Below, piece after piece: positions 22,686 to 34,535 of a stretch of DNA of 64,000 nt; positions within the stretch are counted from its first letter, which is position 1; each line of letters opens with the position of its first letter. The stretch is from the NCBI GenBank assembly GCA_029532415.1, contig JAQOTA010000015.1:1054001-1118000 (forward strand). The letters are read 5' to 3'. Origin of the DNA: Marasmius tenuissimus (lineage: Eukaryota; Basidiomycota; Agaricomycetes; Agaricales; Marasmiaceae). The position numbers and the translations under genes were made by a program. A model generated the notes under the pieces. The model ran no database searches, was not told where the DNA came from, and worked only from the letters and a program-made list of their open reading frames with translations.

Positions 22686-23925
22686 TTAGTCAGCCCCGGC
22701 CCTCCTCATCGCTGCCATATTCCATTCCCAGAGCGTGGCCCCAAACTCATCGTCGCCGGCTTGAGGATGGGGTAGTCGGTCTTCGAATTTCCTGGTGGAA
22801 GCCCCCATGAGCACGGCATGAACAGAAGGCGTAGTCAAAAAACAAAAACTACTCACGCAACCGGCATCAAGAACTTGCCATTTTGCGTTGGGTCGATTAT
22901 TGGAGCCGTCCCTGCATAGAGCGGTGTCAAAGCACCGTATTGGACCGTCTTGAACATTGTGTGCTGATAAAGAAGTCAGTAAACTTTCGAACACCGTGGC
23001 GAGCAACATAACGTAAATGCTCACGTTCAACACCCACAACAACGGTGCGGGAATACCAATCTTTGTCATGAAATCTGTCCCTATAGTCCCTGGATGGGGC
23101 GCAAAACTCCAGATTCCGGGATACCTCTTTGCTAGTTGCCTCGTGATGAGAATGCTCGCCAGTTTGCTGTAGGAGTAGCATTCCATAGCGGCGCCATTCT
23201 GGCCAACTGTTGGGTCATCCAGAGGGATACCGCCGGTTTTTGGGAGACGTTTTGGGGAGTCGGATGCGATGTTTACTATACGCACTGTTCCGGGAGGGAA
23301 CGACGTAGAGGTTTGGAGAAGTAAAGGGAGGAGATGGTAAGTGAAGACAAAGGGGCCGAAGACGTTTGTTGCCCAACGCTGGAAGCCCATTGTAATGAGA
23401 CTCGATCGAACAGCTAATAATTTGATTATCACGCACCAACTCGTATCCATCATCAGAGAGGACACCATTCTCCATTCCCATGATTCCGGCATTGTTGAAC
23501 AATAGGTGCAGAGCGTTTTCCTTTCTGCCCATGGGGAGTTCACGAGTCAATTCCGGTGTTGGTTTCTTTGAACATCTGTCTGACGCCGAACTCACCGTTT
23601 GAACTCGTCAGCAGCCTCTCGAGCCCCCTGCGCCGTACTCAAATCGAGTTTCAAGAACGCGATCTGCCCGGGGTTGTCTGGTTTAAGTTGATGAATTTCT
23701 TGCAACGCTTTCTCGAATTTTTCCTCTGAACGAGCAGCAAGGTACACTTTGGCACCCTTGGACGCCAGAACCAAGACGATTTGTTTGCCTATGCCACTAT
23801 TTCCACCTTGACATGGTTGAGCTGAGCCCTGTGAAGCGAGGTCGAAGTTGGCACACACCTGTGACTAGAGCTACTTTTCCAGTCAGATCAGGTATGTCGG
23901 ATTCGGCGAACGAGTTTGCTGGCAT
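22686..23925 (-). CDS. short-chain dehydrogenase/reductase, 310 aa
   Basis: Six exons (23925-23859, 23806-23596, 23524-23437, 23378-23025, 22963-22857, 22791-22686) close in frame. The N-terminal Rossmann fold has LTGKVALVTGGNSGIGK, with the cofactor motif TGGNSGIG at about residues 21-28 split by intron 1. It continues with AARSEEKFEKAL, LKLDLS and the structural motif NNAGIM. The active site is the Ser of VNIASDS and YSYSK (YxxxK) near residue 190, followed by HPGTIGTDF. The Arg after AA (LAARSEEK) points to NADP(H). Overall it resembles the retinol-dehydrogenase/WW-oxidoreductase-like SDRs common in fungi. Substrate unknown. It sits at the right edge of the hydrolase array on the same strand as EH4 and EH5, so a joint pathway is possible but only inferred. 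Confidence 0.88.
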
Positions 23926-24297
23926 TGAGATTTAGGATGAGAGGGTTACAGTGCGAGTGGGTGCAAGTTTAAAATGATGGTGATGTATTCCCATCGTGCC
24001 GTTGCCTATCATTGGATTTGTGGGACTGCATTTGAGCTGTCCGTGCGACAAATGATTCAAGAAGAATGATGAGATCCGAATAAGGTGATAGTGAAATTAG
24101 AACATCTTGAGGGCTCATGCTGGTGGCAAAGGTTGCGAAGAACCTGGCAGTGCAGCTGTAAGCTCGCCATCACAGAGGTGGCGAAATTATTATTCCGGCC
24201 CGCACATCATGATCATGATCACAAATCACGACAGATCACGAAGGATCACGGCTAGTCACACGTCGCGGTGTCACACCTCTCCTTCGAGGCCACCACC
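23926..24297. other. divergent promoter region SDR / mL54
   Basis: Intergenic space between two divergent genes. No coding sequence is seen. A run of direct near-repeats of 'atcatgatcacaa/gatcacga' at about 24207-24250 is present. Confidence 0.5.
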
Positions 24298-24759
24298 ATG
24301 ACGATGTCTTCTCTACTGCGACGTGCCCACATATCAGTACGCAATGTCTGCAAAAACCGTGGCTACGCTACATCTACTCCCAAAAGCCCAGTGACCGAAA
24401 ACACAGCTGATCCGTCTCAAAAAATAGGCCCTGCGGCGGCAAGTTAGTTCGTACCATGCGTACAGTTCAAGGCTTTCGTGGAACTGACTTATCTGTCGGA
24501 AACCTGTATTCCCTACCGATACCTAGTAATACCCAAATCTGCGTGTCTCGCTGACACCGTATTACCTGGTTTGAGTTACCTCAAAGGCCAAGAACCCGTG
24601 CTCGCGAAACCAGACGAGTGGTATCCTGAGTGGTTGTGGACTCTTTTGGAGCCAAAGAAGATTGATAACGACGGTCCTAGTGGGAAGTACGAGAAGACAC
24701 AAAGGAGGAGGGAGAATAAGCAGAGGATGAAGGAGAGGAACTTCGTGTCTACGCAATAG
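24298..24759 (+). CDS. MRPL37: mitochondrial large-subunit ribosomal protein mL54 (MRPL37), 125 aa
   Basis: Two exons (24298-24442, 24527-24759) close in frame. The N-terminus (MTMSSLLRRAHISVRNV...) is basic and Ser-rich, as expected for a mitochondrial targeting peptide. The second exon carries the family core TVLPGLSYLKGQEPV, PDEWYPEWLWTLLEPK and a basic C-terminus (RRRENKQRMKERN). It is a structural component of the mitochondrial large ribosomal subunit. A second in-frame ATG lies two codons after the first. No anomalies. Confidence 0.92.
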
Positions 24760-26145
24760 AGGTCGTTGGTTGGTGAGTGGCTTGTTGCTATTGGAAAATC
24801 CTTTTCTCATATGTCTCCCAGAACAGGCCTAAATACCGGTGATAGCATCTATTCTATGGTACTCCTAATCCAAGCTTTCTCTCTCTCTCTCTCTCTCTTT
24901 TCGTTCGCAAACAACCCCGATCGCCATAGGCTTCTCGTTTTCCATCATCTCTAATCCAAGTTATGGTCGATCATGACGCCTTATCGAATCTCGTTTCACG
25001 TTTTTTGGTGCTGGGGACGCTCGGCGCCACATCTTTGGAAGGTTCGAGGTTATCCTGCACCCGAATCATCATAGCGGTAGTACTAGGCCAGCAACATTCT
25101 GTATGCCAGTCGAAGATCTCTGTGTGACTGAAGAATCACTGGAGCTGCGTTCATTCTCGTCTTTGGAGCGTTTGGAAGAGCCTTCAGCGCCGCCAACGCT
25201 ATTTGCCCGTACTTGGACGATCGAGGCATCAGGTACTTTCCACCGCTGCGAAGGGAGAAGAGATGTCCGTACTTCGGGTTCACGGCCAGCCTCCTCAAGC
25301 CAGCGCTAGGCTTGTGCTCGAATTACTTTTGGAGGGCACTGAATGAGGAGAATCAATATCTTCAGGACAGCCAGATAATTGTATGAATAACAGGATGTAG
25401 GCGGTCTGGAGAATTCGCAGGAGTTACGACCCTACATTCAGACCCTCTGCGTAGAGGGGATAGGCTTCTTCTCTACATGATTATAGCAGCATTGAATACA
25501 CCCTTGTACCACTTTTGACATCCGTACTCCCACAAGTCGTTCAGCGTAATTTCGACATTGAAAGTGACTGTTCGGGCTGGTGAACTCCCACCAATGATCC
25601 TCAATAACCGCAACGAACATATTTATGGCGGCCGTCTTGGACGTTTTCATGACAGTATAGATACTATCTCAGCGTTATTTCTATGCACGAACAAGCACGA
25701 ATACCATCGGAATCGGATGATTGTACAATGCTCTTGCACAGCCACACACACTTTCTCTCGAACGATCCGCAACCACTAGACCCAGCTCCTAATGGGCCCT
25801 TTCGATGTACTCTTGGTTATCTCTGAGCTCATATCCGAGCTTTCAATCGGTCCAGAATGCTGGGTGCCATAAAATAAGCAGATCCGTGGGCGCAAAGAAG
25901 GCTGTCCGAATCTGGCCGTCCTTGTTTAACCTTCAACTTTGTATTCTGGTTCGGCACATGAACTCTCTCATCTGACGGCGTGGCAAAGAGCCTTACGATC
26001 CCTTCACTACCTTGTCTTTGGTTGTACTAATCAGCATGTAGGGCGGGAAAGACACCGAAAGCTTTTCAGTACCACGACCGACGCGACCCACTCGCTCCCT
26101 CGTTCACCCAAACGCGACTTCTGGCAAATTGTGCTTGAATATAGG
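24760..26145. other. non-coding region downstream of mL54
   Basis: About 1.4 kb with only short ORFs lacking ATG starts or family signal. It includes a (CT)10 microsatellite at 24879-24898. I see no RNA gene. Confidence 0.5.
24879..24898 (+). repeat. (CT)10 microsatellite
   Basis: Uninterrupted CT dinucleotide run in the 3' flank of the mL54 gene. Confidence 0.9.
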
Positions 26146-27551
26146 ATGAATATTGACAGGGATGATAAGGTGCGTGCTCATGGAGCTTACTGCGCGCTTT
26201 TGAACTGAGTCTTGACTAGGTGACGGTCGCTCAACATCACGAGGGTTCGATGGAGGAAGACGCCCCACCGGCCTCTATCAACACCATTCCAGTCGAGATA
26301 TTGACGGAAATCTTCGGTTATTTCCTCCCAAAAGGCAACGTCTTAGACCCATCAGTTTCCCCTCTCGTCACCTTCGTCTCTGTATGCAGGCACTGGCGAC
26401 ACGCCTCCCTTAACACCCCTTATCTATGGTCGACTATTCGGATGTACAATCCCAGGCCGAGCCGTATCCAGATGCTACACCAGTGGCTGGAGAGGTCGAA
26501 AACTTGCCCCCTCAGTCTGATGTTGGAAATTACCCCATTCTCTTCCGAAGATCGTGCCGAGTGGCAGGTGTTGGTCAAAACGATGGAAGAGATCCTGTTC
26601 ATTCTGATCCGATACCTTCACCGCTGGCGATCCGTGGACATTCGGGTGGACGAATTCCCCATTCATCGCAAGTCACCTCTTCTCATGTTCCCTAGATGCC
26701 CTCGTGCGGCACCTCTTCTGGAACGCGTCTCGATCCGCGACATTGGGAGCTTCACCTTGGATGCTGGTGAAAGCCTTTGGAAAACTATTGGTGGTTACCA
26801 AAGTGTCCGACGCGTCGCTTGGCGAACCGGAGTGGATGGACCAAGAGCCTGTCTCACAGAACTGGTTGCATGGAACCACATAACTCATCTCAGCTCCCAT
26901 TTCGTCCTCAGCGACGAGTTCCTAGATTTGCTTTCCCGTTTACAGGCACTGGAGGATCTTCATATCTTAGCCTTGGGGGAATCTTCGTCACCGTCTACAG
27001 CTAGGCGGCGTATCTGCTTGCCTCGGTTGGGCAGGTTCTCTATACTATCCTCCACACACCCTGTGACAAGTTCCTTCCTCGACCACATCGCGCTCCCACA
27101 GTTGAAGAGCCTACGTCTGGGTGAATTGCATAGTGGGGATCCTTGGATCAGTATGCTCCACCATTCCTCGTGTCAGGTGAAGACCTTTGCGCTGCGCGGC
27201 AGGTCTGCCTCCAATGAAGGATTAACGCAATTGCTCTCCTGCCCCGCTATGGGGCGGTTGAAGGAGCTGAGCGTAGTGCTTCGGTGCAATGCCGACGGAC
27301 TTCTCAAATTCCTGACCTGCAGCTCCGAAGTTCCACGTCTCCCTTTCCTCTGCAAGATGAATATGTCGCTCGGCGGATTCACAAACGGTCTACTCTCAGG
27401 AATGCTGAACTCGCGTTTGCTCAGCACTCCCAGTGTATTGGCGCAGCTCGATCTCATCCTGGTCTCTGCCAGAGCTTGTGGTGATATAAGGGCAGACATG
27501 TGCTTCCTGAAGCAATTGCGTGAGAGCGGGTTTGACGTCACGTATCGCTAG
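26146..27551 (+). CDS. F-box-like protein, 451 aa
   Basis: A small first exon (26146-26169, MNIDRDDK) splices by GTGCGT..CTAG to a long exon (26220-27551). An alternative start is the internal ATG at 26250 (MEEDAPP). The F-box-like motif is INTIPVEILTEIFGYFLP, near residues 28-45, followed by VSVCRHWRHASLNTPYLWS, the classic continuation in mushroom F-box-like proteins. The rest is leucine-rich (LQALEDLHILALG, LPQLKSLRLGELHSG) and likely a solenoid that binds the target of an SCF ubiquitin ligase. It is unrelated in detail to the F-box pair at 1-3093, so it is a separate family member. The first exon is less certain than the second. Confidence 0.8.
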
Positions 27552-27682
27552 TAGGAGGTACAATGATATAATAGACTACTCCTCAACTACTCCTCCATAC
27601 ACCCGGACCCCCTTCGCTAAGTAGCTCGTCCCCATGTATCCAGCAACCGAATGTTCAGCTCCTGTGTAGTGTGTGTTCCAAG

Positions 27683-29564
27683 TTACGCACTGCGTATCCG
27701 CATATTCGTGCTTGTTTCCTCAATGCGTCGAGCTTCCTCGATGCTTGATCGTAGGTAAAAGTCCTCTCCCGGAATAAGTAACTGAGTCACGGTCTCAGCC
27801 ATCGTATCAACAAGGTCCGGAAGCCTGGCGTCCCTTGACAAAAGCATCTGGCAGTCGAAGGAAAGACTCAACGATACGACGTCTAGTCGTATCGGTAAAA
27901 GATACTCGAAAAGTGCGACGACGTCCATCTCACAGCGATCCACGATATCTAACCTTTTCAGAGTAGTGCTCACCGTGCACTTGCTGGCACTTTCGGCGAG
28001 CACACAGTCCTCCACGGCGTCGCACTCGGAAAACCTCCCACTCAAACACAAGTAGTCCAAGTTAGGACACCTGGAGAGCAGTTCCCAACAATCGTTCGTC
28101 GTCATAGACACGTTCCTCAACTGAACCCTCGTCAACTGCTTGAACGCACCCTTTACCTCCCGGAAGTCAAGCAGTCGCAGAGGCGTAGGGTGCTCGGAGT
28201 CTCGCCCCACAAACGTATAAGCCTGTAAGACCGGCACCGGATACATTGGTGTCGTCGAATCGCCAGGGGCGCCTGCAGCATTCCCAGTCATGATCTCCCC
28301 CAACTCTTCAACTGTAGGAATTCGACATACTGTCCCCACCTCGTAATCATACGGGTGTTGTTCGAAACACCCAAGTTGGGGATCCAGATCCCACTTCACG
28401 AGATGAAATAGCACGGATTTCCAAGCTGTGTGGAAGTTGCATGGTCTTAACCGATGATTGTCGTTAACGGGCCACCAGAAGCTGTCGGCTGGGCGAGGCA
28501 CGATGTCGAATCCGAGTCTTTTGGAACAGCGCCCGGTTGTACAATCGAGGTAGATGGAGGGAGGGCCGTTGGGGTTGTTAATGGGAAGGCGGAGGAGTTG
28601 GTATGTCCATGAGGGGCATCTCCTAGGTGAGAGGTACTGGCGGTCCTCGTCCTCGTCCTCGCTTTCTGTGTCGCTTCTCTCGTCATCGCTTCTCTCAGCC
28701 TCGCTGTTACCACACGAGGGATTGTTCGGAGGGGAACGAGGCGAGAAGGAACGCCAGCTAAGGTATCCACCCCAGGTGAATCTTGCTTGGTGAGCCACCG
28801 GGGCAGAACGAGGAGCTCTACTTCTTTCATATATATCAGCCAAAGTGGTGGCGTCACGGTGTCGCCAAATGAACTCGGGTATGAAAGGCTTGATGTTGCC
28901 TGGTGGTGGACGATGTAATCCTGTCAAAGCAGCGAGGGATGCCGGATCTATGGACGTAGAGCCCGGGAAGCAGTCGGGAGGAGGTTTAAGCCTGAATCGG
29001 TCGCCTAGTAGCCTCTGGAGACAGATTGATGGGGTAAATGACACGCCTATGTGAGGAGCTTCGCCATCGAAAAGTTGCCTCAACGAGGAATAGACTACGA
29101 CGCCATGAGAGGGGCTAGATTGATTTTTGCGGGGGAGTGGATGTAATATTCGGGAAGGGCAGGGTGTATTGATTGAAGCAGGGCTGAGATTGATACCTGC
29201 AACATACTGGATTCATAGGAGCCTTTCGAACATAAAACCAGAAGCTCACCTATGGCCTCGTCGACGCTGGGCCGGGGGAACAGCAAGTATACGATTAGAG
29301 TGAACTAGAGAGTAACAAGGTCATATTCCCGAACGTGAAGTGAGGGCATGGACTACTCACCACAACATATCCAAGGACGAAAACCAGGATAAGGTCAGCT
29401 GAACTGAACTGGATCATGGAAGCGCTAGGGAGGGGTACTACTGGGTGGCTTTCGGCGAGAATCTTCCCTATATATGAGCAGAATATGCTTGAGAACATTG
29501 TCGCGGCAACGACACCCCTGGTAAGAGAACAAAAGGGTTGCCCAGATGACCGCCTTTGAGGCAT
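27683..29564 (-). CDS. membrane-anchored LRR/F-box-like protein of unknown function, 590 aa
   Basis: Three exons (29564-29361, 29304-29250, 29196-27683) close in frame and join parts that look unrelated when read alone. Intron 1 falls inside a hydrophobic stretch, so that exons 1 and 2 together make one transmembrane helix (ADLILVFVLGYVV + FTLIVYLLFPRP, about residues 55-80). After it come a proline/basic region, an acidic Ser/Glu/Asp tract (SDTESEDEDED) and a C-terminal half of leucine-rich segments (FKQLTRVQLRNVS, CPNLDYLCLSGRF, LDVVSLSLSFDCQM) like those of mushroom F-box proteins, but without a visible F-box. This could be an F-box-like protein whose N-terminal domain was replaced by a membrane anchor. 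I do not recognise a named family. Confidence 0.65.
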
Positions 29565-30172
29565 TGTGTTGAGCTTATTGTGATCAAGACTAAACGCACT
29601 GAACGCGTTTTTGATGGAATTTCCAGTAATGTGCAATCATTGTCAATGCTATTGTACACCTCGACCGAGACAATAAGGACTCAGGAGCACCCACAAGATC
29701 CGTTCTCTCGATCTGCAGCGCGGAGTTATTCTGTTCTATGTCCTCCAGGGGAAGGTCAATGAGAGGAATATTGGCGTAGCAGCGTTTGTAGGAGATTGAC
29801 GCTATCCGTTCACTAGCAACTGCGTCGTTGGCAAGTCCGCCCATGTCCAATTCGGGTCATGCCCATGATTGGTTATACAATTCGAATTGTATGCTCTTCC
29901 TTGTAAGCAGAAGCTTCAGCCTTCGTAAGGATATCATAGGCGACTGTTGAATTTTCAGGTTGCACTTTTGAAGAGACGTTATAGGAGGCAGAGACAAACG
30001 ATGACCTTATGTAATGCTGGCAGATTTTGCCTCTTCCCCTCGCGAGTGCCGATATTGTGCCATTCAATTTGCCGAGGAACTAGAATGGTTGTAGGCAGTC
30101 TGATTCTGGATCTGTTGCCTTGATGCCCCTTGGCAGTCCAGTGCGGCAGTGCTCTTTCATCTCCTCTCCACA
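29565..30172. other. divergent promoter region
   Basis: Intergenic space between the membrane LRR-like gene (minus) and the GH47 mannosidase (plus). Short ORFs only; nothing else is supported. Confidence 0.55.
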
Positions 30173-32992
30173 ATGCCTCTGCCATCGTACCAGTTACAAT
30201 TATGGAGGAGGAACATGGAGGACACGGCTCAGAGGTTCAAACGTGCGTGCTCTACTACATGAGATCGGGAATGCAAGTCTAATCTATTTATCCACAAATA
30301 GTCCGGCTGTCTAGGCACTCGCCATGGTCATACGTAGCATTGTTTGCAGTCTTTAGTGGATTCTCATACGTACGTGATGTGTCCTCAGTATTCCACAACA
30401 AACTCACCGGGGAAGCAAAGATTATTCTGTACTCGCCTATAGGCTTCACCAGTACCTCAACAACTCCTTTCCCGGAGGATGTAGACGTAGGGACGACACC
30501 AACAACACCGATAAATTACCCTTTCTCTCCGCACGAGCACGATCATGGACCACCCCTGTTAAAGGCAGACCCCGAGAAGCAGGAAGCGGTGGTTAATGCT
30601 TTCAAGGTGCCCTTGCAGGTTGTTCGGATTACTTGGTCACTGACGACACTCTTTGACTCGGTCAGCACGCGTGGAAAGCCTACGGTACGCAATGATGATC
30701 AAACTCGCAGTGCTGCGTGCTCACGCGCACGATCTACATCGCTGTGTTCAGAATCTCACGCGTTCGGCTCTGACGAATATCACTCTGTCTCTCATCGCGG
30801 ATCCAACTTTTCATCGGACGGAGGGGTAGGGTACACGATTGTCGATGCTTTGGACACCATGTACCTCATGGGAACCCCTTTGCGCCCCGAGTACGAACGA
30901 GCGAAAGAGTGGGTAGCGAAGGAATTGAGTTTCGATAGACGGGGCAATTTTATCACATTCGAGGTGCGTCTTCGGTTTCTGATGAGTCTATCGTTCCATT
31001 CACCCATACCATCGCACATAGACGACGATACGCGTTCTTGGAGGTCTCCTCAGCATTTGTCACCTGACTTCAACAGCAAAGGCCCCCGAAGCACAGGTCT
31101 ACCTCTCGAAGACGCTCGACCTCGCCTCGAGAATGTTCCCCGTCTTCCCTCCTGTTCCTCCGAATACTGCAAAACCCGGACAAAACCAGGGTATCCTCCC
31201 CGCAAAGTTTGTCAACCTCGCCGATCGTCAAGGATTGCCGTCCAGTGCGAGCATCGCAGAAGTTGCGACTCTTCAGCTCGAATTCAAATACGCTGCTGAG
31301 CTGTCTAAACTCGCGGGTACGGGAAAAGGAAATGAAGAGTGGTGGTTCGCAGCAGAAAGAGTCATGTCGACTGTCCGAGACGCACTGAAGAAATCCAAGT
31401 ACGGGGCTGGGGGGTTGGCTCCGATATCTATGGAGTGCGTCGCCTCTCTCTCACATGCATCTTTTGTTCTTTTGTGACGTCCTCACTTAGCACACAAACG
31501 GGCGATTTCCAGGATACCTCGGAGATTAGACTTGGATCGAACGGAGACTCGTATTATGAGTATCTATTGTGAGTATTCCCAAAACGTTTGTGGACCGATT
31601 GACTGAGTGGACCTAGGAAACAATACCTCCAAACAGTACGCACCCTTGCTTCACCTCTTCGTCTCGGAGGATCAAAGTAACGGGGTGAAACTGACAAGGA
31701 ATTCGATAGGCAAGAACGGAACCCGTGTACAAAGATGTGAGTCAGCCCTCTTTGTCCTGGGTACGATTTCAAATGCTCACTCCTTCTCGTTTTCTCGCCC
31801 GCAGATGTACAGCCAAGCAATGCAAGGCATTCACAACCACCTTGTCAAGAAGACTGCGAAGAAGGGCCTGACATACATCGCTCCCCTCACGCCCAAGCCC
31901 GGTCCCAAAGGCGTGCTAACTTGGCAGAACGGGAACAGACAAGAACATCTCGTGTGTTTCCTTGCGGGATCGCTGATGCTCGGAGCTACGAGTGTTCACT
32001 CTACTACCGGGAAAGTGTCGGTGCCGCCCACACGGGATGAACTTTCCAAGGACGGGTGGAGGGATTGGAATACAGGCGTTGAGCTTTTGGAGGGGTGCAT
32101 GAGGACGCATGAGACGAGGACGTGCGCTTGATCGTTTCTATTAGTTGTTCGAATTTGAGTTGTTAACCCTCTCTTTCTCTCCTTCTCTATTCCTTGTAGG
32201 GGCTTGTCGCCGGAAATTGCCGCGTTTGGAGTTGACCCCGATGACCCCAAGTCAGATAGGGATTGGTACATTGAGGGTAATGCGTGAGTGCTTGATCAAC
32301 GAGTCGCTCCAAAATGAGAATGGGATACTTACTGTCGACTTGTTCGTCCATCCAGACGAGGAGGCAACCCACCGTACGACGCCCGGTACATGTTACGGTG
32401 AGTGACTAGATCCCTTCCCTTACCCCCGTCAACGTGCCGTTCTTGAACTCTTTTCCTTGCAGGCCGGAGACCGTCGAATCCCTCTTCCTCGCATGGCGTC
32501 TAACTGGGGACCAGAAGTATCGGGACTACTCGTGGAAGATCTTCCAGGCTATCGAGACGTATTGTAGAATTCCTCTTGATACGGGGGGAGGATACGCAAC
32601 TGTGTTAAATGTGGATTCGCGCGATGCTGAAGGCGGAGGGAAGGTAAGGATGGACGATAAGCAGGAGACGTTCTTCTTGGTGCGTACTTGCAGTATGAGT
32701 TGATATTTCGAAAGGTCACTGACAGCTGCCCTGTACAGAGTGAAACGCTCAAATATATTTACCTGACATTTTCGGACTCAACTTTATTACCGTTGGATGG
32801 TGCGTTGTTCCTCATCCTTGTTTACCGCTTGACCGTTGGTTCTGATACCACTCGTTTGCCTGGTAGAAATCGTGTTCAACACCGAGGTCAGTTTTCTTTA
32901 ATCCTTGCGGGTTGTATGTTCTAAGCTCTTTGTTTCTGAAGGCACATCCGCTACCGGTATTCAAACCGACTATCAAGCCTAGATTTACTTAG
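30173..32992 (+). CDS. MNS1: class I alpha-1,2-mannosidase (glycoside hydrolase family 47), 644 aa
   Basis: Fifteen exons, some of only 19-27 bp, close in frame: 30173-30242, 30302-30606, 30666-30684, 30752-30963, 31022-31434, 31491-31568, 31617-31635, 31710-31736, 31805-32121, 32200-32283, 32356-32397, 32463-32679, 32739-32799, 32867-32886, 32942-32992. The N-terminus is a type II signal anchor (SPWSYVALFAVFSGFSYV). The GH47 core shows HRGSN, GYTIVDALDTMYLMG, FETTIRVLGGLL (catalytic Glu), SEIRLGSNGDSYYEYLLKQY (catalytic Asp), QEHLVCFLAGSL, RPETVESLFLAWR (Glu) and the calcium-binding Thr of FNTEAHP. It trims alpha-1,2-linked mannose from N-glycans in the ER/Golgi lumen. All catalytic positions appear intact. 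Confidence 0.93.
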
Positions 32993-33427
32993 ACCAAAGG
33001 GGATAAGCGGCGGAGTTTTCGAGTTACGGAGCAAGTAGTACAGCTTTAGGTAGTATTCATCTTTCATGCCGTAGACCCTCAAAGGCGATTGGCATTTGAA
33101 GTCAAAAAGATATCGTGTCGCTGGGCGACGAATGGCGCGACAGGGGTCTCGGAACCGCGAATCGGTAAGCAGAAATGTTCATTGTTGAAGTGCATTCGTA
33201 CTAGCCTGTATCCAAACGGGTCAAACCACCATGACCAGGCACCGGGACCCGTATACTTGGCATTGGCAACACAGACACGATTTCTATGTCTTGAATAGCG
33301 AGAAAATCACTCAGAGAACTGGCCCGATTTCGAATAATTTTGAGAAAATGGAAACATCGACCGATTACATATTGTGTTTGCCCAGCGAATGGTTCCAACA
33401 CATATAAAGACTGATACCTAGGCTGGT
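32993..33427. other. spacer downstream of GH47 gene
   Basis: No coding sequence is seen. A TATA-like sequence (acatataaag, about 33400-33408) lies near its right end. Confidence 0.5.
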
Positions 33428-34267
33428 ATGCTCGGTTCAATTTTTACCGTGTCACGCATTCGTGACAACGGACTTAGCGAAATTCCGCTCACTCGCAATT
33501 TGCCCCCACAACCACCTCCACCACTTCCACTACCTTCCTCCACGCTTTACCCTTTCGTCGAATCAACAACTACCGAGTCTTCTGATGAGCTATATATGCT
33601 GGAAAACTATACCTTCATATCAAATATCTCAATGCCAGCTTGGCGTCGCCTTACTGTCAACTCAGAAACGAGATTCGAACGAGATCTATCTTTTTTCGAA
33701 GCAACACAGGACCTCTACCTCACCAAACTCATCAACATCTCCGAAGACTCGACGCCAGTCGTAAATTATCTCTGGAATACCCTATCGACAGTCTCTACTT
33801 TTCGTTCTAGGTCCGATACTGAAGGATTTACATTATATGGACCATGGGATGGGGCTTTGTGGCGCGTATCGGTGCGTATTTCTCACAGCTATTCTTTCAC
33901 TTTAACTGTCTTCTTTATCTTCTAGCTCGTTACTATTTCAAACTTGGTTGTGTACGTCCAAGTCCAGCAACAGAACAGACCCCAAAATCTTAAACTCCTC
34001 CCAATCTCTCCGTCAAGTGCACTGCAGCGAATGCACATAGGCACAATACCTCTCAGAAAAGCAGCAGCCTGTCATACAGTACTGCTTAGTGCCCACCTTC
34101 CTCCCGTGTTACTGGTGCATGTCACATGTGACTTATTCACCTTCGGTTTCGCCCTTCACCACAATTTTCGCAATAACTTAGGTTCGTCTACATCTTCTAC
34201 CTTTTCGTGGTACCAAGGACATGTAATAGTCACTACAGACCAGGCTTATACATTTTTTATGTATTAA
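33428..34267 (+). CDS. doubtful two-exon ORF, 261 aa
   Basis: An ATG at 33428 opens 148 codons. A GTGCGT..CTAG intron (33872-33925) leads in frame to 114 more codons. The product has a proline run (PPQPPPPLPLP) and Asn-X-Ser/Thr sites, and matches no family I know. The TATA-like element sits only ~20 bp before the ATG, which argues against this start. It could be chance open frame or a small lineage-specific gene. Confidence 0.25.
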
Positions 34268-34386
34268 CATGTGTGAGGAAACGTGAGGAACAATTCTTGT
34301 GTTCGCGACAAATGTCGATCAACGAAATTTGGCTAAGTCCAAAGTCACAAATGGTCGACCCGCCAAAAAGTGAACCGAGCATACCA

Positions 34387-34472
34387 GTCGGTAGGTGAAC
34401 CTACCTCATTTCACACTCCGCAATACCATGTTTGGACGCCATCAGTAGCCCGGGTAAGGTTCACCTACCGAC
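34387..34472. repeat. perfect 16-bp inverted repeat
   Basis: GTCGGTAGGTGAACCT (34387-34402) is followed after 54 bp by its exact reverse complement AGGTTCACCTACCGAC (34457-34472), just upstream of the GNAT gene. It could form a hairpin or be a pair of protein-binding half-sites or short terminal repeats. No flanking target-site duplication is obvious. Confidence 0.8.
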
Positions 34473-34535
34473 GGCTTGCGAGTCCAGCTGATACCCATGT
34501 CAAACGGTTTAACCACATTCAGAACTTATACATCC

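Noticed and set aside
24207..24250. Cluster of 'gatcacga' near-repeats as a possible operator array
   Set aside because: Spacing is irregular and copies are imperfect; too little to call a regulatory array.
25083..25298. Minus-strand ORF with RLAVNPKYGHLFSL
   Set aside because: No ATG start and no second segment of any known protein nearby.
34387..34402. Resemblance to the 3' end of small-subunit rRNA (GTAGGTGAACCT)
   Set aside because: Only 12 bases match, they are part of an inverted repeat, and no other rRNA sequence surrounds them.
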